Assembly (NCBI GenBank): GCA_963791945.1
Contig: CAWBUD010000002.1
Span: 1 to 64,000, forward strand
DNA from: PALSA-1003 sp963791945
GTDB lineage: Bacteria > Pseudomonadota > Gammaproteobacteria > Burkholderiales > Casimicrobiaceae
DNA: 64,000 nt
Direction of reading: 5' to 3'
Below are positions 1 to 7,607 of the stretch, piece after piece. The position numbers and the translations under genes are program-made. The notes under the pieces were generated by a model. That model made no database searches and was not told the DNA's origin. It saw only the letters and a list, made by a program, of their open reading frames with translations. How positions within the stretch are numbered: position 1 is the stretch's first letter; every line of letters starts with the position of its first letter.

Positions 1-1
1 G

Positions 2-226
2 TCGCGTTTCACCGAGTTACGCAGCTTTCTCGAATTGCGACTGCAGAAGCTCGAGTCGGACGTGATGGAAGCCCAGACTCGCACGGGAACTCGACTCGAT
101 CAGCTCGGCAGCGACTTGCGTTCCGCGGTCCAGGGTGCCGCAAACACGCTTGCGGTGTATATCGGCGAACTCGAGGACTGCATGGAGAAGCGAATGGGCG
201 GCGGAGGACCGAAGCCCGCTACTTGA
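2..226 (+). CDS. C-terminal part of a hypothetical coiled-coil protein (5' end outside window)
   Basis: The frame is open from the first base of the window and stops at 224-226, so this is the tail of a longer gene or a short gene starting at the TTG at 35. The residues are rich in Leu, Glu, Gln and Arg with heptad-like spacing (LRLQKLESDV, LDQLGSDLRSAV), which suggests a helical or coiled-coil tail. It ends in a Gly-rich stretch and PKPAT. I do not recognise a family. It is followed after about 100 bp by a phosphoketolase relic. Confidence 0.4.
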   Translation, partial: SRFTELRSFLELRLQKLESDVMEAQTRTGTRLDQLGSDLRSAVQGAANTLAVYIGELEDCMEKRMGGGGPKPAT

Positions 227-330
227 GTTGGCGTGCGCTCCAGATTTTCTGCAATGTTGTCAGGCAGCGTATGAAGCCTCGGTGCGAAGAGCACGTCCAA
301 TCGTGACGGGTCGCTAGGCTCGCAGTATGG

Positions 331-504
331 GATGCCGACCGCTTCCACCTCGTGATCGACACCATCGACCACCAGCCGCAGACTTCGCGACAACGGCATC
401 TACCTGAAGCAGCAGCTCAAGGACAGGCTCATCGAAGACAGGCAGTACATTGACAAGTACGACCAAGACATGCCGGAAATTCGGAACTGAAAGTGGAGTC
501 CGGG
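331..504 (+). pseudogene. xfp: phosphoketolase C-terminal relic
   Basis: Two reading frames together give the C-terminal signature of xylulose-5-P/fructose-6-P phosphoketolase. DADRFHLVIDTID is read in one frame from 331. IYLKQQLKDRLIEDRQYIDK and DMPEIRN are read in another frame after an indel near 385. The expected Trp of the IRNWKW ending is replaced by a TGA stop at 488-490, and KWSPG continues in frame behind it. The rest of the roughly 800-residue enzyme is absent. Phosphoketolase makes acetyl-phosphate, which acetate kinase converts to acetate and ATP. An acetate kinase C-terminal relic lies on the far side of the ATPase operon (7322-7570), so the two stumps probably once formed an xfp-ackA pair. 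Confidence 0.8.
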
Positions 505-617
505 TGAAACGCAAAAAGGGTGATCGCTGGTCGAAGAAGACGCATGTACCCGAACCAGACTGACGGTGGATCAGCGGAAGAAACATGGAAAACAAGGCCA
601 GCTGATCGAACCTCGGC

Positions 618-2032
618 GTGGTTGTCTCGGTGCGTGGCAGCGTCGTGGATATAGGTTCGATGAGCATTTGCCGCCCATCTATTCGTTGCTGCGCGCCGGG
701 ACGGAAAATCAGATCGTCATCGAAGTACTGGCGCAGCTCGATGCGCATCGCGTGCGCGGGATTGCGCTGACCCCCACGCAAGGCCTTGCGCGCGGCATGG
801 CGGTGGAGGATACCGGCGGACCGTTGCAGGCGCCGGTCGGCAAGGACATTCTCTCGCGCATGTTCGACGTTTTCGGAAACGCCATCGACCGGCGGCCGGC
901 GCCGTCAAATGTCCAATGGCGCTCCGTCCATCAGGCTCCGCCGTCCTTGGCGCGGCGTTCCACGAAATCCGAGATCTTCGAGACGGGCATCAAGGTCATC
1001 GATGTGCTGATGCCGCTGGAGCGCGGCGGCAAAGCGGGCCTGTTCGGCGGGGCGGGCGTGGGCAAGACGGTGTTGCTCACCGAAATGATTCACAACATGG
1101 TCGGGCAGCACGAAGGCGTGAGCATATTTTGCGGCATCGGCGAGCGCTGCCGCGAAGGGGAGGAGCTCTACCGCGACATGAACGCGGCGGGCGTACTGCG
1201 TAACATGGTGATGGTGTTCGGCCAGATGAACGAACCCCCTGGCGCCCGTTTCCGCGTCGGCCATGCGGCGCTGACGATGGCCGAGTATTTTCGCGACGAC
1301 GAGCATCGCGATGTGCTGCTGCTGGTCGACAATATTTTTCGCTTTATCCAGGCCGGCATGGAGGTGTCCGGCTTGATGGGGCAGATGCCGTCGCGCCTGG
1401 GCTATCAGCCGACCATGGGCACCGAGCTCGCGCAATTGGAAGAGCGCATCGCCAATACCGACACCGGCGCCATTACCTCGATCCAGGCGGTGTATGTGCC
1501 GGCGGACGATTTCACCGATCCGGCGGCGGTGCACACCTTCTCGCATCTTTCCGCGTCCATCGTGCTGTCGCGCAAGCGGGCGAGCGAGGGGCTTTACCCG
1601 GCCATCGACCCGCTGCAATCGAGCTCCAAAATGGCCACGCCGGGCATCGTCGGCGAACGGCATTACGGCTTGGCGCAGGAAATCCGGCGGACATTCGCGC
1701 AATACGCGGAACTCAAGGACATCATTGCCATGCTCGGCCTGGAGCAGCTTTCGCCGGAGGACCGCAATGTGGTCGCCCGCGCCCGCCGGCTGGAGCGTTT
1801 TCTCACCCAGCCGTTTTTCACGACCGAGCAGTTTACCGGCCTCAAAGGCAAGCTCGTCAGCCTCGAGGACGCGCTGGACGGCTGCGAGCGCATCCTGCGC
1901 GACGAGTTCAAGGACGTTCCGGAGAGCGCGCTTTACATGATCGGGGCGATTGGCGAAGCGAAGGCGAAGGCCAAACCCGAGCCGAAACCTCGAGCGGAAG
2001 TGGAACATGCAGCCAGCACGCATGAATCTTAG
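618..2032 (+). CDS. atpD: N-type ATPase beta subunit AtpD (frameshift near the N-terminus)
   Basis: Catalytic beta subunit of an N-type ATPase, the first gene of an atpDCQRBEFAG operon. The P-loop GGAGVGKT, the Walker B region LLLVDNIFRF and the nucleotide-domain segment GYQPTMGTELA are present. The N-terminal strand VVVSVRGSVVDI is read from GTG 618 in one frame, while RFDEHLPPIYSLL follows in another. A single base appears to be missing near 651-653. An ATG at 585 has a better leader but meets a TGA at 603, so the true start is unclear. The C-terminus carries a Lys/Pro/Glu tail (KAKAKPEPKPRAEVE), which is unusual for a beta subunit. The stop overlaps the start of atpC. The N-terminal shift could be a sequencing error, because the other 460 codons are intact. 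Confidence 0.85.
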
Positions 2033-2411
2033 GATTCTCCTGCCCTTCAAGATCTTCGCCGAGAAGACCGGGGTAGTGCGCATCGTCGCGGGGACTCGCG
2101 AAGGATCGTTCGGGCTCTTGCCCCACCGGCTCGATTGCGTGGCGGCGCTCGCGCCGGGGATACTGGTCTTCGAGACCGAAGCGGAAGGCGAGGTTTTCAT
2201 GGCGGTCGACGAAGGCGTCCTGGTCAAGACCGGCGCCGACGTGCTGGTCTCCGTGCGCAACGCGATCGGGGGAATGGATCTCGGCAAGCTGCGCGAGGCG
2301 GTAGAGCGGGAATTCCTGAATCTGGACGAGCAGGAGAAGAGCCTGCGTTCGGTGCTGGCGAAACTGGAGAGCGGACTCATCCGGCGCTTCGCGGAGTTTC
2401 ATCGTGAGTGA
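2007..2411 (+). CDS. atpC: N-type ATPase epsilon subunit AtpC
   Basis: Central-stalk epsilon subunit: the N-terminal beta-sandwich is recognisable (LPFKIFAEKTGVVRIVAGTREGSFGLLPHRLD), and a short helical C-terminal hairpin follows (REAVEREFLNLDEQEKSL). It is about 134 residues, normal for the family. ATG 2007 has a GGAAGTGGA leader, while ATG 2022 also fits. Both overlap the end of atpD, as expected for coupled translation. In N-ATPase operons atpC follows atpD directly at the operon start, unlike classical atp operons where the two close the operon. The tail overlaps the next gene by 8 bp. Confidence 0.85.
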   Translation: MQPARMNLRILLPFKIFAEKTGVVRIVAGTREGSFGLLPHRLDCVAALAPGILVFETEAEGEVFMAVDEGVLVKTGADVLVSVRNAIGGMDLGKLREAVEREFLNLDEQEKSLRSVLAKLESGLIRRFAEFHRE

Positions 2412-2742
2412 AGGGCCGGAAGCGAAATCCAAGGCGGGCGGGACGCAATTCAGCCATCAGGTGGGCGAGAAGGCGGCGCGCAAGCTCAAGGCGCAACGTC
2501 ATGTCACGCAGACCGTCTGGTCCGGCCTGGGCATGATGGGACTGGTCGGCTGGTCGGTGGCGGTGCCGACGCTGCTCGGCGCGGCGCTCGGACTCTGGCT
2601 GGACAAGCGCTATCCGGGGGGGCATTCCTGGACGCTCATGCTGCTGGCCATCGGCTTGGGCCTCGGCTGCTTCAATGCGTGGCATTGGGTGGCCAAGGAA
2701 GGCAGGGAAATACGCGAGCAGGAGGAGAATGACGATGAATGA
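2404..2742 (+). CDS. atpQ: AtpZ/AtpI-family membrane protein of N-ATPase (AtpQ)
   Basis: A 112-residue protein with a charged N-terminus and two membrane helices (SVAVPTLLGAALGLWLD and WTLMLLAIGLGLGCFNAWHW) joined by a loop with DKRYPGGHSW. This is the AtpZ/AtpI hairpin type. In N-ATPase operons this position encodes AtpQ, thought to help c-ring assembly or carry Mg2+/Ca2+ (family knowledge, not proven here). It starts at GTG 2404, overlapping atpC, and ends in an acidic tail (EIREQEENDDE). Confidence 0.75.
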   Translation: MSEGPEAKSKAGGTQFSHQVGEKAARKLKAQRHVTQTVWSGLGMMGLVGWSVAVPTLLGAALGLWLDKRYPGGHSWTLMLLAIGLGLGCFNAWHWVAKEGREIREQEENDDE

Positions 2743-3046
2743 GCCGTTGAGCCTGGCGTCCGCTTTGGTAGCGGGCGTCTTGCTCGGAACGTTTTTCTTC
2801 GTCGGTCTCTGGTGGACGGTCCGTCGGGGCGTGTCGTCCGAACGGGTGGCGCTCTGGTTTCTCGGCAGCATGCTGCTGCGGACGTGCATTGTTCTGGCGG
2901 GGTTCTATTTTGTCCTGGGAGGCGATTGGAAGAGGCTGCTGGCGGGCCTCACCGGGTTCATCATCGCGCGCGTCGTCGTGACGCGGCTCGCCCGGGTAGC
3001 GAAACAGCCGAGCCCATTGGCACGGAGGGCCGGTCATGCGCCTTAG
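2735..3046 (+). CDS. atpR: N-ATPase subunit AtpR
   Basis: A small membrane protein of about 103 residues with three hydrophobic segments (LASALVAGVLLGTFFFVGLW, ALWFLGSMLLRTCIVLAGFY and a third near GLTGFIIARVVV). Its place between atpQ and atpB, and conserved-looking Arg residues in or near the helices, match AtpR, a subunit found only in N-type ATPases. The GGAGGAG at 2721-2727 lies 7 bases before ATG 2735, which decides this start over the ATG at 2729. The gene overlaps both neighbours by a few bases. Confidence 0.75.
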   Translation: MNEPLSLASALVAGVLLGTFFFVGLWWTVRRGVSSERVALWFLGSMLLRTCIVLAGFYFVLGGDWKRLLAGLTGFIIARVVVTRLARVAKQPSPLARRAGHAP

Positions 3047-3725
3047 CCCCGACGACATCATCTTCTGGCAATACGGATTTCTCAAGCTCAACGCCACGAT
3101 CGCTTTCACGTGGGGACTGATGCTCGTGCTGGCGGTCGGATCGAGACTCGTCACGCGCAAGCTGTCCACGGGCCTGCAACGCTCCCGCTGGCAGAACCTG
3201 CTGGAAATCGTCGTCACCGCCATCAACAAGCAGATCGGGGAGGTCGGCCTGCGGCGGCCGGAGAAGTATCTTGGCTTTCTGGGTACGTTGTTCCTGTTCG
3301 TCGCGACGGCGAGCCTCTTCACCATCGTTCCCGGCTATGAGCCGCCGACCGGTTCGCTCTCGACGACCGCGGCGCTGGCGATCTGTGTGTTCGTGGCCGT
3401 GCCGCTGTTCGGCATCGAGGATCGCGGGCTGGGCGGATATCTCAGGGCCTACTTGAAGCCGACGTTCATCATGCTGCCGTTCAACATCATCAGCGAGCTC
3501 TCCCGCACACTGGCCCTGGCCGTGCGCCTGTTCGGCAACATGATGAGCGGGACGATGATTCTCGCCATCCTGCTGACCATCACGCCCTTCGTCTTCCCGA
3601 TCGCCATGAGTGCGCTCGGATTGCTGACCGGCATGGTGCAGGCTTACATCTTCAGTATCCTCGCCACGGTCTACATCGCGGCCGCCACGCAGGTCCGCGA
3701 GCCGGAACCGAGGCCCGAGGGCTGA
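3036..3725 (+). CDS. atpB: N-type ATPase subunit a (AtpB)
   Basis: Membrane stator subunit forming the ion half-channels. At 229 residues it has about five membrane helices. The essential Arg of the ion path is seen in SRTLALAVRLFGNMMSG (Arg164). The C-terminal helix contains MVQAYIFSILATVYIAAA, typical of subunit a. It begins within the end of atpR (11-bp overlap) and is followed by a 31-base gap before atpE. Confidence 0.9.
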   Translation: MRLSPDDIIFWQYGFLKLNATIAFTWGLMLVLAVGSRLVTRKLSTGLQRSRWQNLLEIVVTAINKQIGEVGLRRPEKYLGFLGTLFLFVATASLFTIVPGYEPPTGSLSTTAALAICVFVAVPLFGIEDRGLGGYLRAYLKPTFIMLPFNIISELSRTLALAVRLFGNMMSGTMILAILLTITPFVFPIAMSALGLLTGMVQAYIFSILATVYIAAATQVREPEPRPEG

Positions 3726-3756
3726 AACAACCACGCCAACCACGCAAGGACGCACC

Positions 3757-4038
3757 ATGGACAGCATGACGCTCATCGCACTCGCTTCAATCGTCACCGC
3801 CGGCCTGACGATCGCCCTGGGGAGCATCGGACCTGCGCTCGGCGAAGGGCGTGCGGTCGCCACGGCCCTGAGCTCGCTCGCGCAGCAGCCCGATGCCGCG
3901 ACGACGATCACGCGCACCCTGTTCGTGGGCCTGGCAATGATCGAGTCCATTGCGATCTACTGTTTCGTGGTCTCGATGATTCTCATTTTCGCCAACCCGT
4001 TCTGGAACCACGTCATCGCCCAAGCGGCGGCAAAGTGA
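3757..4038 (+). CDS. atpE: N-type ATPase subunit c (AtpE)
   Basis: A 93-residue hairpin protein forming the rotor ring. Helix 1 has a Gly-rich stretch (IALGSIGPALGEG), the polar loop is SLAQQPDA, and helix 2 carries GLAMIESIAIYCF. Glu63 followed by Ser64 is the usual ion-binding pair. A second carboxylate, Glu30, sits where Na+-dependent c-rings have Gln. Two carboxylates are typical of N-type c-rings. The Burkholderia pseudomallei N-type ring is a 17-mer reported to be H+-specific, so the name 'sodium ATPase' should not be assumed here. Confidence 0.9.
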   Translation: MDSMTLIALASIVTAGLTIALGSIGPALGEGRAVATALSSLAQQPDAATTITRTLFVGLAMIESIAIYCFVVSMILIFANPFWNHVIAQAAAK

Positions 4039-4041
4039 GTC

Positions 4042-4881
4042 ATGCTGATCGACTGGTTCACCGTCCTTGCGCAAGTCGTCAACTTCCTCATTCTTGTGTG
4101 GTTGTTGAAGCGCTTCCTCTACCGGCCGATTCTCAACGCCATCGACGCGCGGGAGAAGCGGATCGCCGCAGAGCTCGCGGACGCCGACGCGAAAAAGGTC
4201 GAAGCCAAAAAGGAGCGCGACGAGTTCCAGCACAAGAACGAGGAGTTCGACCAGCAGCGCGCCGCGCTCCTGAGCAAGGCGACGGACGAGGCGAAAGCCG
4301 AACGTCAACGGCTCCTCGACGAAGCGCGGAAGGCGGCCGATGCCTTGAGTGCCAAGCGACAGGAAACGCTGAGAAACGAAGCCCGTAACCTGAATCAGGC
4401 GATCAGTCGGCGGGCCCGACAGGAAATCTTTGCCATCGCGCGAAAGGCACTGACGGATCTCGCCACGACGAGTCTGGAAGAACGTCTGGGCGAGGTGTTC
4501 ACTCGCCGCTTGCGCGAGATGGACGGCAAGGCGAAAGAAAGCCTCGGCGAGAGCCTCAAGGCAGCGTCCGCCCCCGCGCTCGTGCGCAGCGCGTTTGACC
4601 TGCCTGCGGAGCAACGCGCGGCGATACAAAATGCGCTCAACGAAACCTTCTCGGCTGAAATCCGCGTCCGGTTCGAGACCGCGCCGGACCTGGTCAGCGG
4701 GATCGAACTCACTACGAATGGAAAGAAGGTGGCGTGGAGCATCGCGGATTACCTCGCGTCGCTGGAAAGGGGCGTCGACGAACTTCTGAAAGAGAAGGAC
4801 AAACCGGAAGCCAAGCCCGAGCCAGAAGCCAAAGCCGAGCCCAAGCCTGAAGAACTTAGGCCCGAAAGAAAGCGCCAATGA
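4042..4881 (+). CDS. atpF: N-type ATPase subunit b with extended C-terminus (AtpF)
   Basis: Peripheral-stalk subunit. One N-terminal membrane helix (DWFTVLAQVVNFLILVWLLK) is followed by FLYRPIL and a long charged coiled coil. The protein is 279 residues, far longer than a usual b subunit of about 156. Its last third (IQNALNETFSAEIRVRF, LVSGIELTTNGKKVAWS) resembles the C-terminal domain of subunit delta. N-type operons have no separate delta gene, and this extension is believed to replace it. The end is a Lys/Glu/Pro repeat tail (KPEPEAKAEPKPEE) like the one on AtpD. It overlaps atpA by 4 bases. Confidence 0.9.
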   Translation: MLIDWFTVLAQVVNFLILVWLLKRFLYRPILNAIDAREKRIAAELADADAKKVEAKKERDEFQHKNEEFDQQRAALLSKATDEAKAERQRLLDEARKAADALSAKRQETLRNEARNLNQAISRRARQEIFAIARKALTDLATTSLEERLGEVFTRRLREMDGKAKESLGESLKAASAPALVRSAFDLPAEQRAAIQNALNETFSAEIRVRFETAPDLVSGIELTTNGKKVAWSIADYLASLERGVDELLKEKDKPEAKPEPEAKAEPKPEELRPERKRQ

Positions 4882-6431
4882 ACATGGAACCCGATAGCCT
4901 GCAGCGCGTGTTTGACAGCGCATTCGCGGGAATGCGCCAGGCGCGGGAGGCCTTTGCGCCGCAACTCGCGCCACGGGAAGTAGGCACGATCACCAGCATC
5001 GCGACAGGCATCGCAAAGGTCTCCGGCCTCCCCGGCGTGGGTTTCGAGGAGGTGCTGAAGTTTCCCGGCGATTTGTATGGCATCGCATTCAACGTCGATG
5101 AAGACGAAATCGGCGTCGTTCTGCTGGGCGACTACTGGCAGTTGCATGCGGGCGATGAAGTCGAACGCAGGGGCCACGTGATGGACGTGCCGGTGGGAGA
5201 CGGATTGATCGGACGCATCGTCAATCCATTGGGCCGGCCTCTGGACGGCAATGGTGCGGTGTCTTCCAGCGCGCGCCTGCCCATCGAACGCACGGCCCCG
5301 CACATCATGGATCGCGCGCCCGTCACCGTACCGCTGCAGACCGGCCTCAAGGTCATCGATGCGCTCATCCCCATCGGGCGCGGCCAGCGCGAGCTGATCG
5401 TCGGCGACCGGCAGACGGGCAAGACGGCGATCGCGCTCGATACGATTCTCAATCAACGCGACCAGAATGTGTTGTGCGTCTATTGCGCCATCGGCCAGCG
5501 CGCGTCCGGCGTGGCCAAGGTGGTTGCCGCCCTGCGCGAAAAAGGCGCGATGGATTACACCATCGTGGTCGTGACCGAAGGCAACGATCCGCCGGGCCTC
5601 GCCTACATCGCGCCATACGCCGCGACCAGCATCGCGGAGCATTTCATGGAGCAGGGCCGCGACGTGCTGGTCGTGTACGACGACCTCACGCATCATGCGC
5701 GCGCCTATCGCGAGCTGTCCCTGCTGCTGCGCCGCCCGCCCGGACGGGAAGCCTTTCCCGGCGACATCTTTTACATCCATGCGCGGCTGCTCGAGCGCGC
5801 GACGCACCTGCGGCCGGAACTCGGCGGCGGATCGCTGACCGCGCTGCCGATCATCGAAACCGAAGCGCAGGACATTTCCGCCTACATTCCGACCAACTTG
5901 ATTTCCATCACGGACGGGCAGATCTACCTCTCGCCGTCGCTCTTCGAGTTGGGCGTGCTGCCCGCGGTCGATGTCGGCAAATCCGTGTCGCGCGTCGGCG
6001 GCAAGGCGCAGCGGGCGGCCTACCGTGCGGTCGCGGGCGACCTCAAGCTCTCCTATGCGCAGTTCGAGGAACTCGAGACCTTCGCCCGCTTCGGCGCCCG
6101 CCTGGATGAAAATACGCGCAAGATTATCGAGCATGGGCGCCGAATCCGTGCCTGCCTCAAGCAACCGGAATTCGCGCCGGTGTCGGTGGCCGCGCAAGTC
6201 GCCGTGCTGGTGGGGTTGACCGCGGAATTCTTCGACGGCATTGCGCTTGATCGGATGACGGATGCCGAACGCGCTCTGCGCGAGGCGGCGGCGGACATTC
6301 CGGCCGAGGTTCGCGCGCGATTCGATACCGCCGAGAAATTGAGCGACGAAGATCGGGCGACGATCATCCGGGTCGCCCGCGATGCGCTCGCGCGCTTTCA
6401 GCCGCAGCAGCAACCCGGGGAAAAGCGGTGA
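4878..6431 (+). CDS. atpA: N-type ATPase alpha subunit AtpA
   Basis: Non-catalytic nucleotide-binding subunit, 517 residues and normal length. It shows VNPLGRPLDGNG, the P-loop GDRQTGKT, VLVVYDDLTHHARAYRELS and GREAFPGDIFYIHARLLERA, all typical of F-type alpha subunits. Two ATGs (4878 and 4884) are possible, and the first overlaps atpF in an ATGA arrangement. The stop overlaps the atpG start. The frame is intact throughout. Confidence 0.92.
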   Translation: MNMEPDSLQRVFDSAFAGMRQAREAFAPQLAPREVGTITSIATGIAKVSGLPGVGFEEVLKFPGDLYGIAFNVDEDEIGVVLLGDYWQLHAGDEVERRGHVMDVPVGDGLIGRIVNPLGRPLDGNGAVSSSARLPIERTAPHIMDRAPVTVPLQTGLKVIDALIPIGRGQRELIVGDRQTGKTAIALDTILNQRDQNVLCVYCAIGQRASGVAKVVAALREKGAMDYTIVVVTEGNDPPGLAYIAPYAATSIAEHFMEQGRDVLVVYDDLTHHARAYRELSLLLRRPPGREAFPGDIFYIHARLLERATHLRPELGGGSLTALPIIETEAQDISAYIPTNLISITDGQIYLSPSLFELGVLPAVDVGKSVSRVGGKAQRAAYRAVAGDLKLSYAQFEELETFARFGARLDENTRKIIEHGRRIRACLKQPEFAPVSVAAQVAVLVGLTAEFFDGIALDRMTDAERALREAAADIPAEVRARFDTAEKLSDEDRATIIRVARDALARFQPQQQPGEKR

Positions 6432-7325
6432 GCGATACCGCCGCGAGCCTGCGCCGCAAGATCGCCAGCGCCGGAGAACTCGAATCCGTGGTGCGCACGA
6501 TGAAGGCCATGGCCGCTTCGAGCATCGGGCAATACGAGAGCGCGGTGCACTCCCTGGATGATTATTATCGGACGGTGCAACTGGGCTTGGCCGCGAGCTT
6601 CCGGCGGAGTGAGCGGCCCGGCGCGACGACGCGAGCGCAGCGCGAGGACACGGGGGCGATTGGCGCGGTCGTGTTCGGCTCCGACCAGGGACTGGTGGGC
6701 CAATTCAATGATGTGATGGTGGAGTTTGTCGTGAAGGTGCTGGGAAGTCTTCCGGGCAGGAAGACTGTCTGGGCGGTCGGCGAGCGCATTCAGTCGCGCC
6801 TCGCGGACACCGGACCTGGTGCCGGAGGAACGCTTCATCCTGCCGAATTCCATCGGCGCGATTGCGCCGCTGGTCGGGCGGATCCTGATCGAGATGGAGA
6901 CGCATCGCGAAAGGGGCGGCATCGCGCAGGTCTACCTTTTCCATAACCGCCCCGAGTCCGGGGCGATTTATGCACCCGTGAGCCAGCGGCTGCTGCCGCT
7001 GGACGATGCGTGGCGACGCGACCTGGCCGCGATCCGGTGGCCGACCGGAAATCTGCCCGAGGTCATGAACGGTGGGGAGCATACGCTGCTGGCGTTCGTA
7101 CGCGAATATCTCTTTGTCTCGCTGTTCAGGGCATGCGCCGAATCCCTGGCAAGCGAAAACGCCAGCCGCCTGGCTGCGATGCAACGCGCGGAAAAAAATA
7201 TCGATGAGCTGCTGGAGGACCTGAGACGGACGTTTTACCGCCTGCGCCAGAGCGGTATCGACGAGGAATTGTTCGACGTCGTCTCCGGCTTCGAGGCGCT
7301 GGCAGGACCTGGGCGACGACAATGA
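6428..7325 (+). CDS. atpG: N-type ATPase gamma subunit AtpG (one internal frameshift)
   Basis: Rotor shaft subunit. The N-terminal helix (LRRKIASAGELESVVRTMKAM) and VVFGSDQGLVGQFN are read in the first frame from ATG 6428. The rest is read in a second frame: PEERFILPNSIGAIAPLVG, then the C-terminal helix with SRLAAMQRAEKNIDELLEDL. The switch lies near 6805-6815 and needs one base. Both halves are well conserved, so the gene is either recently broken or carries a consensus error. It ends the ATPase operon, and its stop overlaps the acetate kinase relic. Confidence 0.8.
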
Positions 7326-7570
7326 ATGAGACTCCACAGGTACTCCAAAGACTCATCGATCTGGGGCGATCACTGGAGCCGGTTAGCGTGGAGATTCGCG
7401 ACCGTATCTGCGATCAATCCGCTTGGCTTGGCATTCGGCTGGAGCCGGAATCCAACCGTGCAGGCGGACCGCGAATTAGCACAGGCGATAGTTCTGTCTC
7501 AGTGTGGGTGATACCGACTGACGAGGAGTCGATGGTCGCCCGGCATACTTTCACGCTGACCAATCAATAG
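7322..7570 (+). pseudogene. ackA: acetate kinase C-terminal relic
   Basis: Residues 22-80 of this 82-codon frame match the end of acetate kinase. The fragments RDRICDQSAWLGIRL, GGPRIST and VWVIPTDEESMVARHT line up with the intact ackA at 47436-48626 (RERVCNDAAWLGIEL, GPRISTSAS, AWVIPTNEELMIARHT). The first ~21 residues do not look like acetate kinase. The catalytic N-terminal and central parts are missing, so no kinase activity is expected. The ATG overlaps the atpG stop, so a short peptide could still be made. It pairs with the phosphoketolase stump at 331-504. Confidence 0.8.
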
Positions 7571-7607
7571 CAGAGATCGCTTTATCGAACTTAATCGGAG
7601 GCGAGTC

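Noticed and set aside
488..490. TGA in the phosphoketolase tail as selenocysteine
   Set aside because: The position is a conserved Trp in the family, the rest of the gene is missing and a frameshift lies 100 bp upstream; this is decay.
905..2380. Long minus-strand frames antisense to atpD and to many other genes (e.g. 4749-6413, 44274-45830)
   Set aside because: They mirror the codon structure of real genes in GC-rich DNA, have no RBS and no family resemblance.
7337..7385. Search for more acetate kinase upstream of the relic
   Set aside because: The first 21 codons of the frame do not resemble acetate kinase in any frame, so the relic starts at about 7388.
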